Part shown: one piece after another, positions 25,180 through 33,447 of the stretch
How the letters are laid out: each line of letters begins with the position of its first letter
Numbering within the stretch: the stretch's first letter is position 1
Source of the DNA: Demequina aestuarii
GTDB lineage: Bacteria > Actinomycetota > Actinomycetes > Actinomycetales > Demequinaceae
Direction of reading: 5' to 3'
Length of the DNA stretch: 64,000 bases
Assembly (NCBI RefSeq): GCF_000975095.1
Contig: NZ_BBRD01000002.1
Location: forward strand, 242,183-306,182
The notes under the pieces: model-generated
Database searches by the model: none
What the model was told of the DNA's origin: nothing
What the model saw: only the letters and a program-made list of their open reading frames with translations
Made by a program: the position numbers and the translations under genes

Positions 25180-26075
25180 CGCAGGAAGTCCATGAGAGTC
25201 GGCTGCAGCACTCGAGCAGTCGCGCCCAGTGCCCCCTGGTACGCGACCTCCTGCATCTGAAGCTCCAGGATGGTGTGCGCCAGGTCGATGTCCTCGATGC
25301 CCGAGAGCATGGACTTGGTGTCCTGGAGCCGGAGCGTGAGGGAGTTCTGAGCGTCGGTCAACTGCTTGGTCCGTACGCCGACGTCGGTGAGCGAGGTCAG
25401 CATGGTCTCGAGGCGATCGTCCAGCTCGGTCAGCCGACCAGAGACGTTCACGCCTGCGTTCAGGTCGGCGGCGATGTCGTCGAAGAGCTGGAACACCGAG
25501 GTGGCTCCCGCTCCGAATGCGGCGGCGCCGTCAGCGTCGACGCGCACCAAGGCGTCGGGTCCGATGCGGCGATCCACCGTGGCTCCCGGTGTGCCATGCC
25601 ACGCGTAAGGCGTGGCAGACGCTGCGTCGTCGAAGGCCACTCCGTCGGCAGAGGTGCCCGCGAACAGCGATCGGCCGTTCAGCGAACTGTTCGCGATGTC
25701 GAGCATCGCGTCGCGCAGGCCCACGAGCTCAGTAGCGATCGCATCGGCCGCAGGACCGCTCACGGACGCAGTGTTGGCGCCGCGGACGGTGAGTTCGCGA
25801 GCCCGGTGCAGCACGCTGACGGCGCCCTGGAGTGCGGTGTCGATCTGCGCGAGCCAGCTGACGCCGTCGTCGGCATTGCGCCTGGCCTGGGTCGCCGCGG
25901 CGTGGTCTGCCCGGAGGTTCATGGCACGGTTCGCCGCACTCGGGTCGTCGGAGGCCTTCGTGATCGTCTTGCCGGAGGACAGCTTGGCCTGCAGGTCGGA
26001 CATCGTGCGCAGATTCTGTTGGAGATTGCCCAGCGTCGAGCGCTGGACGGTCTGTTGGGTGACGCGGGAGATCAT
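25176..26075 (-). CDS. flgL: Flagellar hook-associated protein FlgL / HAP3 (299 aa)
   Basis: Joins hook to filament together with FlgK. The N-terminus ISRVTQQTVQRSTLGNLQ and LSSGKTITKASDDPSAANR resembles the flagellin D0/D1 start. The C-terminus SMLSGIEDIDLAHTI...LEL matches the helical flagellin-like end. It starts 4 bp after the flgK stop. Length is typical. Confidence 0.94.
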   Translation of the reverse strand: MISRVTQQTVQRSTLGNLQQNLRTMSDLQAKLSSGKTITKASDDPSAANRAMNLRADHAAATQARRNADDGVSWLAQIDTALQGAVSVLHRARELTVRGANTASVSGPAADAIATELVGLRDAMLDIANSSLNGRSLFAGTSADGVAFDDAASATPYAWHGTPGATVDRRIGPDALVRVDADGAAAFGAGATSVFQLFDDIAADLNAGVNVSGRLTELDDRLETMLTSLTDVGVRTKQLTDAQNSLTLRLQDTKSMLSGIEDIDLAHTILELQMQEVAYQGALGATARVLQPTLMDFLR

Positions 26076-26079
26076 CGGG

Positions 26080-27516
26080 CTACCTTCCTACCACTCCGGT
26101 GCGATTGATCAGGGTGTCGAGCATCTCGTCGATCGCCGTCATGACGCGGGCGGCGCCCTCGTAGGCACGCTGGTACGCGAGCATGTTCGTCATCTCCTCG
26201 TCCAGATCGACGGAGGCGTTCGAGAGGTGAAGAGTCTCGGATGTGGAGCGTGCACTCTCGGCGACCGTGGCACGTCGCGTCGCCGCTGCGGACGTGACAC
26301 CGAGGTCCACCACGAAGGCGCGCCACTGCGCGTCCGGGCTGTCGACCGCCACCCCGATCTGCGAGATCGCATCGGCGATGGAGCCATCCCACGTTCCGCC
26401 CACTCCATTGCCCGCAGCGACCATCTGGGGGTCTGTGACTGCGACGGTGAGCCCGAGCGCGGCCGGCGCGCCGGCGGTGAACGAGAAGAAGTCGACGCCG
26501 GTGTCTGCCGGCGGCGCCGCGAGCGTGGTGCCGGTGGTGTGCACGGCGTTGACCGAGGTCGCCACCTGCGTCGCGAGGTCGTCGACCGCGGCGACCGCGT
26601 TCGCGATAGGGCCGCCGAGAGAGGCTGGCTGCACGGCGGTGAGGGTGCCCGCAAGCTCGCCACCGTCGAGTGCGAGCGCGGTGCCGTCCGCCCAGCGCAG
26701 GGAGACGGCATCCGGCGACGGGGCGGGCTCGCTCACGGCGGCCGTCATCACGTACGAGCCCTGCACAGAGATCGCGCTGGTCCGGTCGCCCTGCACGAGC
26801 GGGTTGCCGTCGACGAGCACCGTGACGGTCCCATCCTGCTGCGGCGTGGCGGTGGCACCGACGAGGTTGGACAGCGTGGTGATCAGCTGATCGCGGTGGT
26901 CCATGAGTTCGTTGGGCGACCCTCCGGACGCGAGTACGCCGCGAATCTGCTGGTTGAGGTGGGCGACGGATTCCGCCGCCGTGTTCACCTCGGTGACGAG
27001 GGCGTCGGTCTCAGCGCGCGCCTGGCTCCATTGGGATTCGAGTGCGCGATAGGTGTCGCCGATCTGAGTCACGAGCGTGCGTGCGCTACCGAGCAGTGCG
27101 GTGCGCGTCGCGGCGTTGTCAGGAGAGTTGGCCACGTCCTGCCATGCGTCCCAGAACTCGTTCAGACCTGAGGCGAGACCCGTGTCGCTGGGTTCGATCA
27201 CGGCCGTCTCGAGCCGTCCGAAAGTGGTGGCGAGCGAACGCGTGTGCGCCGCCTGCGAGGTCTGCGTCCGCAGCCTGGCGTCGAGGAACTGGTCGCCGAG
27301 CCGTGCGATGTCGACCACCCCGACGCCGTTGCCCGTACCCCTCGAGGTCTCGAAGAGCGCGGTCACATTGGACGTGCTCGCGGACTGAAGGTCCGCCCGC
27401 TGGCGCGTGTATCCCACCGTGTTCGCGTTGGCGATGTTCTGGCCGGAGACCTCGAGCGCCTGGCGCTGGGCGATCAGTGAGGACAGTGCGGTCGACAGTC
27501 CGGAGAAGGAGCTCAT
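26080..27516 (-). CDS. flgK: Flagellar hook-associated protein FlgK / HAP1 (478 aa)
   Basis: The first hook-filament junction protein. The N-terminal rod/hook signature SGQNIANANTVGYTRQ is clear, and the C-terminus has LDEEMTNMLAYQRAYEGAARV, as in hook and rod proteins. The middle is a variable domain rich in Val/Ala/Thr. It starts 3 bp after the flgN stop, so it is co-expressed with its probable chaperone. Confidence 0.95.
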   Translation of the reverse strand: MSSFSGLSTALSSLIAQRQALEVSGQNIANANTVGYTRQRADLQSASTSNVTALFETSRGTGNGVGVVDIARLGDQFLDARLRTQTSQAAHTRSLATTFGRLETAVIEPSDTGLASGLNEFWDAWQDVANSPDNAATRTALLGSARTLVTQIGDTYRALESQWSQARAETDALVTEVNTAAESVAHLNQQIRGVLASGGSPNELMDHRDQLITTLSNLVGATATPQQDGTVTVLVDGNPLVQGDRTSAISVQGSYVMTAAVSEPAPSPDAVSLRWADGTALALDGGELAGTLTAVQPASLGGPIANAVAAVDDLATQVATSVNAVHTTGTTLAAPPADTGVDFFSFTAGAPAALGLTVAVTDPQMVAAGNGVGGTWDGSIADAISQIGVAVDSPDAQWRAFVVDLGVTSAAATRRATVAESARSTSETLHLSNASVDLDEEMTNMLAYQRAYEGAARVMTAIDEMLDTLINRTGVVGR

Positions 27517-27519
27517 CGG

Positions 27520-28002
27520 TCAGATCTCCTCATCGATCAGGAAAGAGGTGTCAGGGCGGCTGCCCGCTGAACCCTTCGGGTCGTATGTCTGGGCCTGGTG
27601 ATCGAGACCGAGCAGCGCCTCTTGCGTCGAGCGCAGGGTCTGTTCGAGCAGTTGGTGATTGCTGGTGCTCACTGCCGCGATCTGAGTGGTCAGCTCGGAC
27701 AGCGCGGCATGGTGGCCGTGCATCAGCTCGTTCCACGGCTCGGGCGCCACTGAGGCGATCTCTCGCAGGCTCGCCCCTGCGTCAAGTCCGACGCTCGTCG
27801 CGGAATCCTCCGCCTCCACCGCGCGGCCGAGCTCCGCCTTGCGGATGCTCTCGAGGACGAACTCGACCTCCTTGACTGCACGCCCGACCCAGCGAGTGCG
27901 GCCGTGAGCGACCAGCAGCTCCTCTTCCTCGAGCTTGAACAGCAGCGTCTCCAAGAGCTCACGCTCGCGCCACAGCGCTTGTGACAGCTCGTCGAATCCC
28001 AT
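27520..28002 (-). CDS. flgN: FlgN-type export chaperone (160 aa)
   Basis: A mostly helical, acidic protein directly upstream of flgK and flgL, whose products FlgN chaperones in other bacteria. The start MGFDELSQALWRERELLETLLFKLEEE has the heptad pattern of FlgN. ATG 28002 follows a GGGGAG ribosome-binding site. The C-terminus QTYDPKGSAGSRPDTSFLIDEEI is polar. Sequence similarity within the family is weak, so the call rests on both pattern and position. Confidence 0.8.
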   Translation of the reverse strand: MGFDELSQALWRERELLETLLFKLEEEELLVAHGRTRWVGRAVKEVEFVLESIRKAELGRAVEAEDSATSVGLDAGASLREIASVAPEPWNELMHGHHAALSELTTQIAAVSTSNHQLLEQTLRSTQEALLGLDHQAQTYDPKGSAGSRPDTSFLIDEEI

Positions 28003-28079
28003 CGCAGCTCCCCGCCTTCCGAGCCTTCCGGCCCGCTTCATTGTGCATGCCGTGGCCCGTGTGGGCTCGCCTATGAGGC

Positions 28080-28106
28080 CCATCGGTCAGAATCCTGAGT
28101 GTTGAG
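28080..28106 (-). promoter_or_regulatory. Near-consensus FliA-type promoter for flgN-flgK-flgL-fliW
   Basis: On the minus strand CTCA is followed by 15 bp and ACCGATGG. The core CCGATG matches the other flagellar promoters here, but the best -35 (TCAA) is one base too close (N14). It lies about 78 bp upstream of the flgN ATG. Weaker than the seven sites with exact spacing. Confidence 0.45.
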
Positions 28107-28420
28107 TGAGTCGCCGCATCATTCTCGAAAATAAGAGAATCGTGACGCCCGGCCGCGCCGCACTTCGAGTATTCCACAGGCGCCTTCCCATGTGACGAGG
28201 TCGACACCAAAGTCGGCCCTGAGCGCCTGCATTGGGGGCTTTGGGCCTCTTGTCGCCCGAAATGCCCGAATTCGGCGTCGAAACTTTCGAAAACGAAACG
28301 ATCCGAGAGGGATTGCGACGACTGTGGCGCGAATCACTGCCGTAATCAATGTCCGTTTTGCGCCGGACGGCGCCGAACTTGCACTATGCATGCTGGCTGT
28401 TGTCTGCGGATACTTCCACC
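28107..28420. other. AT-enriched divergent control region between flgN and fliA
   Basis: About 310 bp without a gene between the minus-strand flg operon and the plus-strand sigma gene. It is visibly richer in A+T than its surroundings. An inverted repeat ATTCTC-N8-GAGAAT lies at 28121-28140, and a cluster of GAAAC/TTTCGAAA repeats (CGAAACTTTCGAAAACGAAAC) at about 28278-28298. No FliA-type promoter faces fliA. This is the likely entry point for whatever switches the flagellar locus on. No regulator gene for it is recognisable in the window. Confidence 0.5.
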
Positions 28421-29278
28421 ATGAACGAGTCCTTCACGTCCTCCGATGCCCTCATCGAGGATAACCTCGCGCTGATCGGCTACAGCGTCAACGAGGTCTG
28501 CGCCCGGGTGCCTGCCCACGTCTCTCGCGCCGACCTCGCCTCTGCCGGCGCCCTTGCTCTCGTCCGCGCTGCCCGCGGCTTCGACGCATCCAAGGGCGTG
28601 CCCTTCGCGAGGTACGCGTCGATGCGCATCCGGGGCGCGCTGATCGACGAGCTGCGCTCGATGGACTGGGCGCCACGCGCCGCCCGTCGCCGTGCCAGAG
28701 ACGTCGCCGCGATCGCCGACACTCTCGCAGGGGAGCTCGGACGCAACGCCACGACGGCCGAGATCGCCCGCTCGATGGGCGTCGACGCCAGCGAAGTCGA
28801 GGCCGCGCGGGTCGACATGGACACCCGCGTGCTCTCGATTGACGCATACGACGGTGCCGTGGCGGAGATGGTCGTGGATTCGACCACCGGTCCGGCGGAC
28901 GCGCTGCTCGGTGCGGAACGCCTGGGCTATCTTCGCGCTGGCGTGGACTCGCTGCCCGAGAAGCTGCGTCACGTCGTCGAGCAGCTGTTCTTCCATGATC
29001 GCCCCGTGGTCGAGCTCGCCGAGGAGATGGGCGTGACGCGATCCCGCATCAGCCAGCTTCGCACCGAGGCGCTGGGGATGCTCAAGGACGGCCTCAACGC
29101 CAACCTCGAGTCGGATGCGCCCGTCGTGGTCGACCCCGCCGCGGGCGTCGCGGACCGCCGCCGCCAGGCCTACTACGCCTCGATCGCTGCGCGCGCAGCG
29201 CAAGCCCGCGGCACGGCAGCGGTCGCTCCCACCCTCAACGCCGTCGGCCATCTGGTCGACGAGGTTCAGGTCAGCTGA
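28421..29278 (+). CDS. fliA: FliA/WhiG-type flagellar RNA polymerase sigma factor (285 aa)
   Basis: A group 3 sigma-70 factor for motility genes. Region 2: LASAGALALVRAARGF, RYASMRIRGALIDELRSMDW. Region 3: GRNATTAEIARSMGV. Region 4: LPEKLRHVVEQLFF and EEMGVTRSRISQLR. It is longer than enteric FliA because of an extra 50-residue Ala-rich tail. ATG 28421 is chosen over ATG 28349; a GATACT element 6 nt upstream would make it leaderless. Eight candidate target promoters (seven with exact spacing) lie in this window. No anti-sigma FlgM gene is seen. Confidence 0.93.
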   Translation: MNESFTSSDALIEDNLALIGYSVNEVCARVPAHVSRADLASAGALALVRAARGFDASKGVPFARYASMRIRGALIDELRSMDWAPRAARRRARDVAAIADTLAGELGRNATTAEIARSMGVDASEVEAARVDMDTRVLSIDAYDGAVAEMVVDSTTGPADALLGAERLGYLRAGVDSLPEKLRHVVEQLFFHDRPVVELAEEMGVTRSRISQLRTEALGMLKDGLNANLESDAPVVVDPAAGVADRRRQAYYASIAARAAQARGTAAVAPTLNAVGHLVDEVQVS

Positions 29279-29459
29279 GCCCGTTCCCCGTCATGGGCCG
29301 CCGCGGCGGCAGGATCGTCGCGTCATTCCAGGGCCCCGCTCGCTCCATTCGGTGAGCGCGAGGCTCGCCCCATGAGCGCTCGCGTGCGCCGCTGGGCCGA
29401 CGATGCTGCCTTGCCGGCAACCGTCGCGAAGAGCTGCAGAACGATCCTCGTCACATCCC

Positions 29460-29486
29460 TCAACAGTGGGAGTCAGGGGCCGATGA
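29460..29486 (+). promoter_or_regulatory. FliA-type promoter of flagellin
   Basis: TCAA (29460-29463), 15 bp, GCCGATGA (29479-29486). The flagellin ATG is 60 bp downstream, leaving a leader of about 54 nt. Confidence 0.85.
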
Positions 29487-29496
29487 GGCCAGTGCG

Positions 29497-29537
29497 CACC
29501 CACGGATGGGTGCCACGTCTGTACCCAATCAAGGAGG
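29497..29537 (+). promoter_or_regulatory. Two candidate CsrA sites in the flagellin leader
   Basis: Site 2: CACCCA/TGGGTG stem (29497-29502 with 29507-29512) presents CGGA in the loop; the linear match is CACGGATG (29501-29508). Site 1: CAAGGAGG (29530-29537) overlaps the ribosome-binding site. Both fit the CANGGANG core recognised by CsrA in other bacteria. The pair, one looped and one on the Shine-Dalgarno, is the arrangement known for Bacillus hag. csrA and fliW are both in this window. Confidence 0.65.
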
Positions 29538-29546
29538 AGCAGCATC

Positions 29547-30677
29547 ATGGGTCTCTCGATCAACCAGAACATCGCCGCGATGAACTCGTATCGCAACCTG
29601 TCCAACACTCAGAACGACCTGAGCAAGTCTCTCGAGAAGCTGTCCAGCGGCTTCCGCATCAACCGCGCTGCGGATGACGCGGCCGGCCTGGCCATCTCCG
29701 AGGGCCTGCGCTCGCAGGTGGGTGGCCTCAAGGTCGCCGCCCGCAACGCGCAGGACGGCATCTCCGTGGTGCAGACCGCAGAAGGTGCTCTCACCGAGGT
29801 TCACGCGATGCTGCAGCGCATGCGTGACCTGGGTGTTCAGGCCGCCAACGACTCGAACAACGCCGAGGCTCGCGCCAACATCGCGACCGAGGTGACGAAC
29901 CTGCAGTCCGAGCTCAGCCGGATCGCTGACACCACGAACTTCAACGGCACCAAGCTGCTCGACGGCTCGGCTGGCACGATGCAGTTCCAGGTCGGCGCCA
30001 ACGGCGACGCGAACTCGCAGATCTCGGTGAACCTCACCAACGTCGACGTGTCCGCGATCGCCTCCAACCTGGGCAACGCTGGCGCATCGTTCGCAGTCGT
30101 GACCCCCACCGCCGTGACGGGTGCCATGGCGTTCACCAACGGCACCACCGACGTGTCGGTGACGCTGGGTGCCGCTGGCTCCTACAACACGGTCGGGGAT
30201 GTCGCTGCCGCGTTGAACTCCAACGCCGACTTCTCCAACACGTTCTCGGCCTCCGTGAACCAGGACAACGACCTCGTCGTGACCTCGAAGACCGGTGGCA
30301 CTGTGACCGGTGGCACCGCGGCAACCCCCGCAGCCGCCGGAACCGGCGTCGGCACCGCTGTCGCCATCGCTGGTGGACTGGACTTCACGTCGGCCGCCGG
30401 TGCGCAGGCAGCGATCAACCTGATCGACACCCAGATCTCGACGGTCTCGACCGCTCGCGCCAACCTGGGTGCTGTGCAGAACCGCTTCGAGCACACCATC
30501 AAGAACCTCAACGTGGCGGTGGAGAACCTGTCCGCCTCGGAGAGCCGCATCCGCGACACCGACATGGCGTCCGAGATGGTGCAGTTCACGCGTGCGCAGA
30601 TCCTGTCCCAGGCAGGCACCGCCATGCTTGCGCAGGCGAACCAGATCCCGCAGGGCGTCCTCTCTCTCCTGCGCTAA
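29547..30677 (+). CDS. fliC: Flagellin (376 aa)
   Basis: The filament subunit. Conserved D0/D1 ends are clear: MGLSINQNIAAMNSYRNL and LSSGFRINRAADDAAGLAIS at the N-terminus, and SRIRDTDMASEMVQFTRAQI plus QANQIPQGVLSLLR at the C-terminus. The centre (about 170-280) is a Thr/Ala/Gly-rich variable domain exposed on the filament. AAGGAGG at 29531-29537 gives a strong ribosome-binding site with ATG 29547. It is monocistronic, with its own promoter and terminator. Its export depends on the fliS product downstream and its translation probably on CsrA/FliW. Confidence 0.98.
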   Translation: MGLSINQNIAAMNSYRNLSNTQNDLSKSLEKLSSGFRINRAADDAAGLAISEGLRSQVGGLKVAARNAQDGISVVQTAEGALTEVHAMLQRMRDLGVQAANDSNNAEARANIATEVTNLQSELSRIADTTNFNGTKLLDGSAGTMQFQVGANGDANSQISVNLTNVDVSAIASNLGNAGASFAVVTPTAVTGAMAFTNGTTDVSVTLGAAGSYNTVGDVAAALNSNADFSNTFSASVNQDNDLVVTSKTGGTVTGGTAATPAAAGTGVGTAVAIAGGLDFTSAAGAQAAINLIDTQISTVSTARANLGAVQNRFEHTIKNLNVAVENLSASESRIRDTDMASEMVQFTRAQILSQAGTAMLAQANQIPQGVLSLLR

Positions 30678-30683
30678 AGGTGA

Positions 30684-30716
30684 GGTGGATCCCGCCAGGC
30701 CCCGGCGGGATCCACC
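30684..30716 (+). terminator. Flagellin terminator
   Basis: A perfect 13-bp stem GGTGGATCCCGCC / GGCGGGATCCACC with a 7-nt loop (AGGCCCC) starts 6 bp after the flagellin stop. No T tract follows. It isolates the highly expressed flagellin message from fliD. Confidence 0.85.
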
Positions 30717-30735
30717 CCTCCACCCCCCGATGCAG

Positions 30736-30761
30736 GGCGGGCAGCCCGATGGCTGTCCGCC
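30736..30761 (+). promoter_or_regulatory. Second strong hairpin, upstream of fliD
   Basis: GGCGGGCAGCC (30736-30746) pairs with GGCTGTCCGCC (30751-30761), 11 bp with one G-T pair and loop CGAT. It follows the flagellin terminator by 19 bp and lies 46 bp before the fliD ATG. It may be a second terminator or a fliD leader structure. No FliA-type promoter is visible for fliD, so read-through from flagellin is a real option. Confidence 0.55.
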
Positions 30762-30806
30762 CTCCTCGGGAGCCTCGCGACCTTCTGCACGAAACGGAGC
30801 ATGACC

Positions 30807-32180
30807 ATGGCAGCGTTCGGCATCGATGGGCTCTCGTCGGGCCTCGATACGACCTCGATCATCGCTCAACTCATGCAGATCGAGGCCGGGCCGCAGACGC
30901 TCCTGAAGAGGAAGCAGCAGACGACGCAGGACGTCGTCACCGCGCTCCAGGCGATCAACACCAAGCTCCGCTCGCTCTCGGAGTCGGCAGGCAAGGCCGC
31001 CGATCCGACCAGCTGGAAGACATTCACCGCCACCTCGACTTCGACGGCGGCCACCGCCACCGCCAGCGGCAGCGCCACGGGCGGGTCCCTCACCTTCTCC
31101 ATCGGCGCCGTCGCGTCCACCCAGGTGTCCCTGAGCGCAGAGATCGCCGACGGCGATGTGCTTCTCGACCCCCCCACGCTCACCGTCAAGCGCGCGGACG
31201 GCACGACCCAGTCCGTCACCGCGACGTCCGGCGCGCCGGCCGACATCGTGTCGGCGATCAACGGTGCGGGCCTGGGCGTCTCCGCCACCGTGGTGCGCGT
31301 CTCCTCGGGTGGCGTCACCCAGAGCCGCATCCAGTTCACGTCCGAGACGTCAGGCACGGACGGCGCCTTCGAGGTCTACGCCGGCGATGAGGCGGCCGTC
31401 GCGGGCGGCGGCGCGGTACGGCTCGACGCGTCCGTGGCGCGCGAAGCGAGCGATGCCTCGATCACCTTGTGGAAGGGCTCTGCCTACGAGCAGACGTACA
31501 CGCAGTCGTCCAACACCTTCACGGGGCTGATGACCGGAGTCGACGTGACGGTCGCCAGCGCGAGTGCGCCAGGGGACGAGGTGACGATCACCGTGGCGCC
31601 CGACGCCGCAGGGGTGAAGAGCCTGGTCAGCGGCGTGGTGGGCGCGCTGTCCGTCGCGCTCGCGGACATCGACTCGCGCACGGCCACGACCAGGACGACA
31701 AAAGACGACGGCACGACCTCGGTCACCCCCGGGCTGCTCGGTGGCGAGGCGTCGGTGCGCTCGCTGCGCACCCAGCTCATCGAGGCGGCGAGCTATCCGG
31801 TGAATGGGGTGTCGCCGTCGTCAGTGGGCGTGAACCTCAGTCGCGATGGCAAGATCACGTTCGACGAGGCCACGTTCGCCGCCGCCGTGGCGGAGGACCC
31901 TCAGGGCACCGCCGACTTCGTCCAGGCCCTCGCCGCTCGGATCGAGAAGGTGGCGGATTCCTCGTCCGATCCGTACGACGGCACGCTGACGCAGCAGGTC
32001 ACCAACCGCCAGTCGCTTGCTGAGAGGTATGCGGACGAGGTGACTGCGTGGGACGTGCGGCTCGAGATGAGACGAGCGACGCTGCAGCGGACCTACTCCA
32101 GTCTCGAAGTCACCCTGTCGAATCTGTCCTCGCAGTCGTCGTGGCTCGCGGGCCAACTGGCACAGCTCCCGGGATCTTAG
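30807..32180 (+). CDS. fliD: Flagellar filament cap protein FliD / HAP2 (457 aa)
   Basis: Caps the growing filament and guides flagellin folding. The N-terminus FGIDGLSSGLDTTSIIAQLM is the family hallmark and the C-terminal helix ends LSSQSSWLAGQLAQL. ATG 30807 is chosen because GGAG (30796-30799) is 7 nt before it; the ATG at 30801 would be too close. It is followed by fliS, as in most flagellar loci. Confidence 0.95.
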   Translation: MAAFGIDGLSSGLDTTSIIAQLMQIEAGPQTLLKRKQQTTQDVVTALQAINTKLRSLSESAGKAADPTSWKTFTATSTSTAATATASGSATGGSLTFSIGAVASTQVSLSAEIADGDVLLDPPTLTVKRADGTTQSVTATSGAPADIVSAINGAGLGVSATVVRVSSGGVTQSRIQFTSETSGTDGAFEVYAGDEAAVAGGGAVRLDASVAREASDASITLWKGSAYEQTYTQSSNTFTGLMTGVDVTVASASAPGDEVTITVAPDAAGVKSLVSGVVGALSVALADIDSRTATTRTTKDDGTTSVTPGLLGGEASVRSLRTQLIEAASYPVNGVSPSSVGVNLSRDGKITFDEATFAAAVAEDPQGTADFVQALAARIEKVADSSSDPYDGTLTQQVTNRQSLAERYADEVTAWDVRLEMRRATLQRTYSSLEVTLSNLSSQSSWLAGQLAQLPGS

Positions 32181-32190
32181 GAAGGTCGCC

Positions 32191-32610
32191 ATGCTCAACT
32201 ACGCCTCGGCGCGCACGCGCTACTTGGACGACACGGTCGCGACCGCATCCCCCGCGACGCTGCTGGTCATGATGTACGACCGGCTCGTGCGCGACCTCGA
32301 GCGCGCTGAGTTCGCCCTCACCGACGGCCGCCGCGACCTCGCCCACACGGAGCTCACGCACGCGCAGGACATCATCTCCGAGCTGGCGGCGACGCTCGAC
32401 CGGGACGCGTGGGATGGTGCCGAGCAGCTGATGGGCCTGTATTCGTTCCTGGGAACCGCACTGGTCGACGCGAACGTGGCGGGAGACGTCGCCGAGGTCG
32501 CGGCCTGCCGCGGTCTCATCGAGCCGTTGCGCGACGCGTGGAAGCAGGCGGCGGAGCAGGTCGCCCAGCAAGAGTCCCAGCGCACTGCTGGCGACCTCGG
32601 TGCGGCATGA
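32191..32610 (+). CDS. fliS: Flagellin export chaperone FliS (139 aa)
   Basis: Binds the C-terminus of flagellin in the cytosol and delivers it to the export gate. Family pattern: NYASARTRYLDDTVATASPATLL and LLVMMYDRLVRDLERAE near the start, then an all-helical body with IISELAATLD. Starts 10 bp after fliD and overlaps the next gene by 4 nt. Confidence 0.94.
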   Translation: MLNYASARTRYLDDTVATASPATLLVMMYDRLVRDLERAEFALTDGRRDLAHTELTHAQDIISELAATLDRDAWDGAEQLMGLYSFLGTALVDANVAGDVAEVAACRGLIEPLRDAWKQAAEQVAQQESQRTAGDLGAA

Positions 32611-32948
32611 GTCTCTCAGAGGCGGACGCACCCCTCTTCGCCGTGTCCACGTGGGATGACGCGATCGCCGCGCTTGCGCTCTCCGTCGAGCACGCAGAGA
32701 ACCTCCTCGACGCGGGTGAGGCCCCGGAGCATCTCCCCGCGCGATGGTCGGCGCCGAGGGGACTCGGCCCGATTCCGCTGGAGCTTGTCGACACCGCCCG
32801 CGCGCTGCTGGCACGACAGGGCATCGCGTCGCAGCGGTTGGCTGCCGCCGCGCGAGACTCCCGTCAGCACGATCGTGCGCTGTCCCAGCTGTCCCAGCTG
32901 TCGCAGGACAGCCCGCGGCCGCCGGTGTACATCGACACCCCTGCCTGA
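32607..32948 (+). CDS. Small helical protein in the fliT position (113 aa)
   Basis: ATG 32607 overlaps the fliS stop by 4 nt. The protein is helical, with VEHAENLLDAGEAPEHL early, then a loop APRGLGPIPLELVDTARALL, then a Gln/Ser-rich end (SQLSQLSQD). In enterics and many other bacteria the gene after fliD-fliS is fliT, the FliD chaperone. I see no convincing FliT sequence motif, so the assignment is by position only. It could also be an independent FliS partner. Confidence 0.55.
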   Translation: MSLSEADAPLFAVSTWDDAIAALALSVEHAENLLDAGEAPEHLPARWSAPRGLGPIPLELVDTARALLARQGIASQRLAAAARDSRQHDRALSQLSQLSQDSPRPPVYIDTPA

Positions 32949-33006
32949 CGTCCCTCAGCGCGCCCGGCGCCGTCCAGAAGGTGACATTTCTCACGCGGCA
33001 CAATCC

Positions 33007-33033
33007 TTAATGCAGGCATCGCCGGCCCGATGA
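33007..33033 (+). promoter_or_regulatory. FliA-type promoter of the flgB-flgE operon
   Basis: TTAA (33007-33010), 15 bp, CCCGATGA (33026-33033). The flgB GTG is 73 bp beyond. An operon for early structural genes (rod, MS ring, export ATPase) with a FliA-type promoter is unusual compared with enteric hierarchies. Confidence 0.75.
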
Positions 33034-33039
33034 GGAGCC

Positions 33040-33078
33040 TGAGCACGGATCGCTCACTGCCTCGGCCATGGATCGGCC
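33040..33078 (+). promoter_or_regulatory. Two GGA-loop hairpins in the flgB leader (possible CsrA sites)
   Basis: TGAGC/GCTCA (33040-33044 with 33052-33056) closes loop ACGGATC. GGCC/GGCC (33064-33067 with 33075-33078) closes loop ATGGATC. Both loops contain AYGGAU, like the loops found in the fliC and flbD leaders. Neither overlaps the flgB ribosome-binding site. Confidence 0.45.
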
Positions 33079-33105
33079 CCGCCTTGCGATGAAGGGTGCT
33101 GCCCT

Positions 33106-33447
33106 GTGTTCGGATCCGTCAGCTTCTCTGCCATGACGAGCGCGCTCGACGCCTTGTCGATGCGCCAGCGAGTCATCGCGCACAATATTGCCAACGTGCA
33201 GACCCCCGGCTTTCAGGGCCGACGGGTGGCCTTCGAGGACGCGTTGGCGGCGGCGGTGCAGGACGGAGACGGCCGAGTCAAGGCCACCGTCGCGCGCTCG
33301 CTCGAGCCCACTCGCGAAGACGGCAACAACGTCAACCTCGACACCGAGGTGGTCTCGAACACCGACACGGGCCTGCGCTACCAGCTCGCCACTCGTGCCG
33401 TCGAAGGCCAGTTCACCGCCGTCCGCACCGCACTGCGGACCACCTGA
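33106..33447 (+). CDS. flgB: Flagellar basal-body rod protein FlgB (113 aa)
   Basis: The proximal rod subunit that follows FliE. Signature: ALDALSMRQRVIAHNIANVQTP near residue 10, then GFQGRRVAFEDAL. The C-terminal helix is hydrophobic. GTG 33106 sits about 10 nt after AAGG. The stop and the flgC start overlap (TGATG). Confidence 0.93.
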   Translation: MFGSVSFSAMTSALDALSMRQRVIAHNIANVQTPGFQGRRVAFEDALAAAVQDGDGRVKATVARSLEPTREDGNNVNLDTEVVSNTDTGLRYQLATRAVEGQFTAVRTALRTT

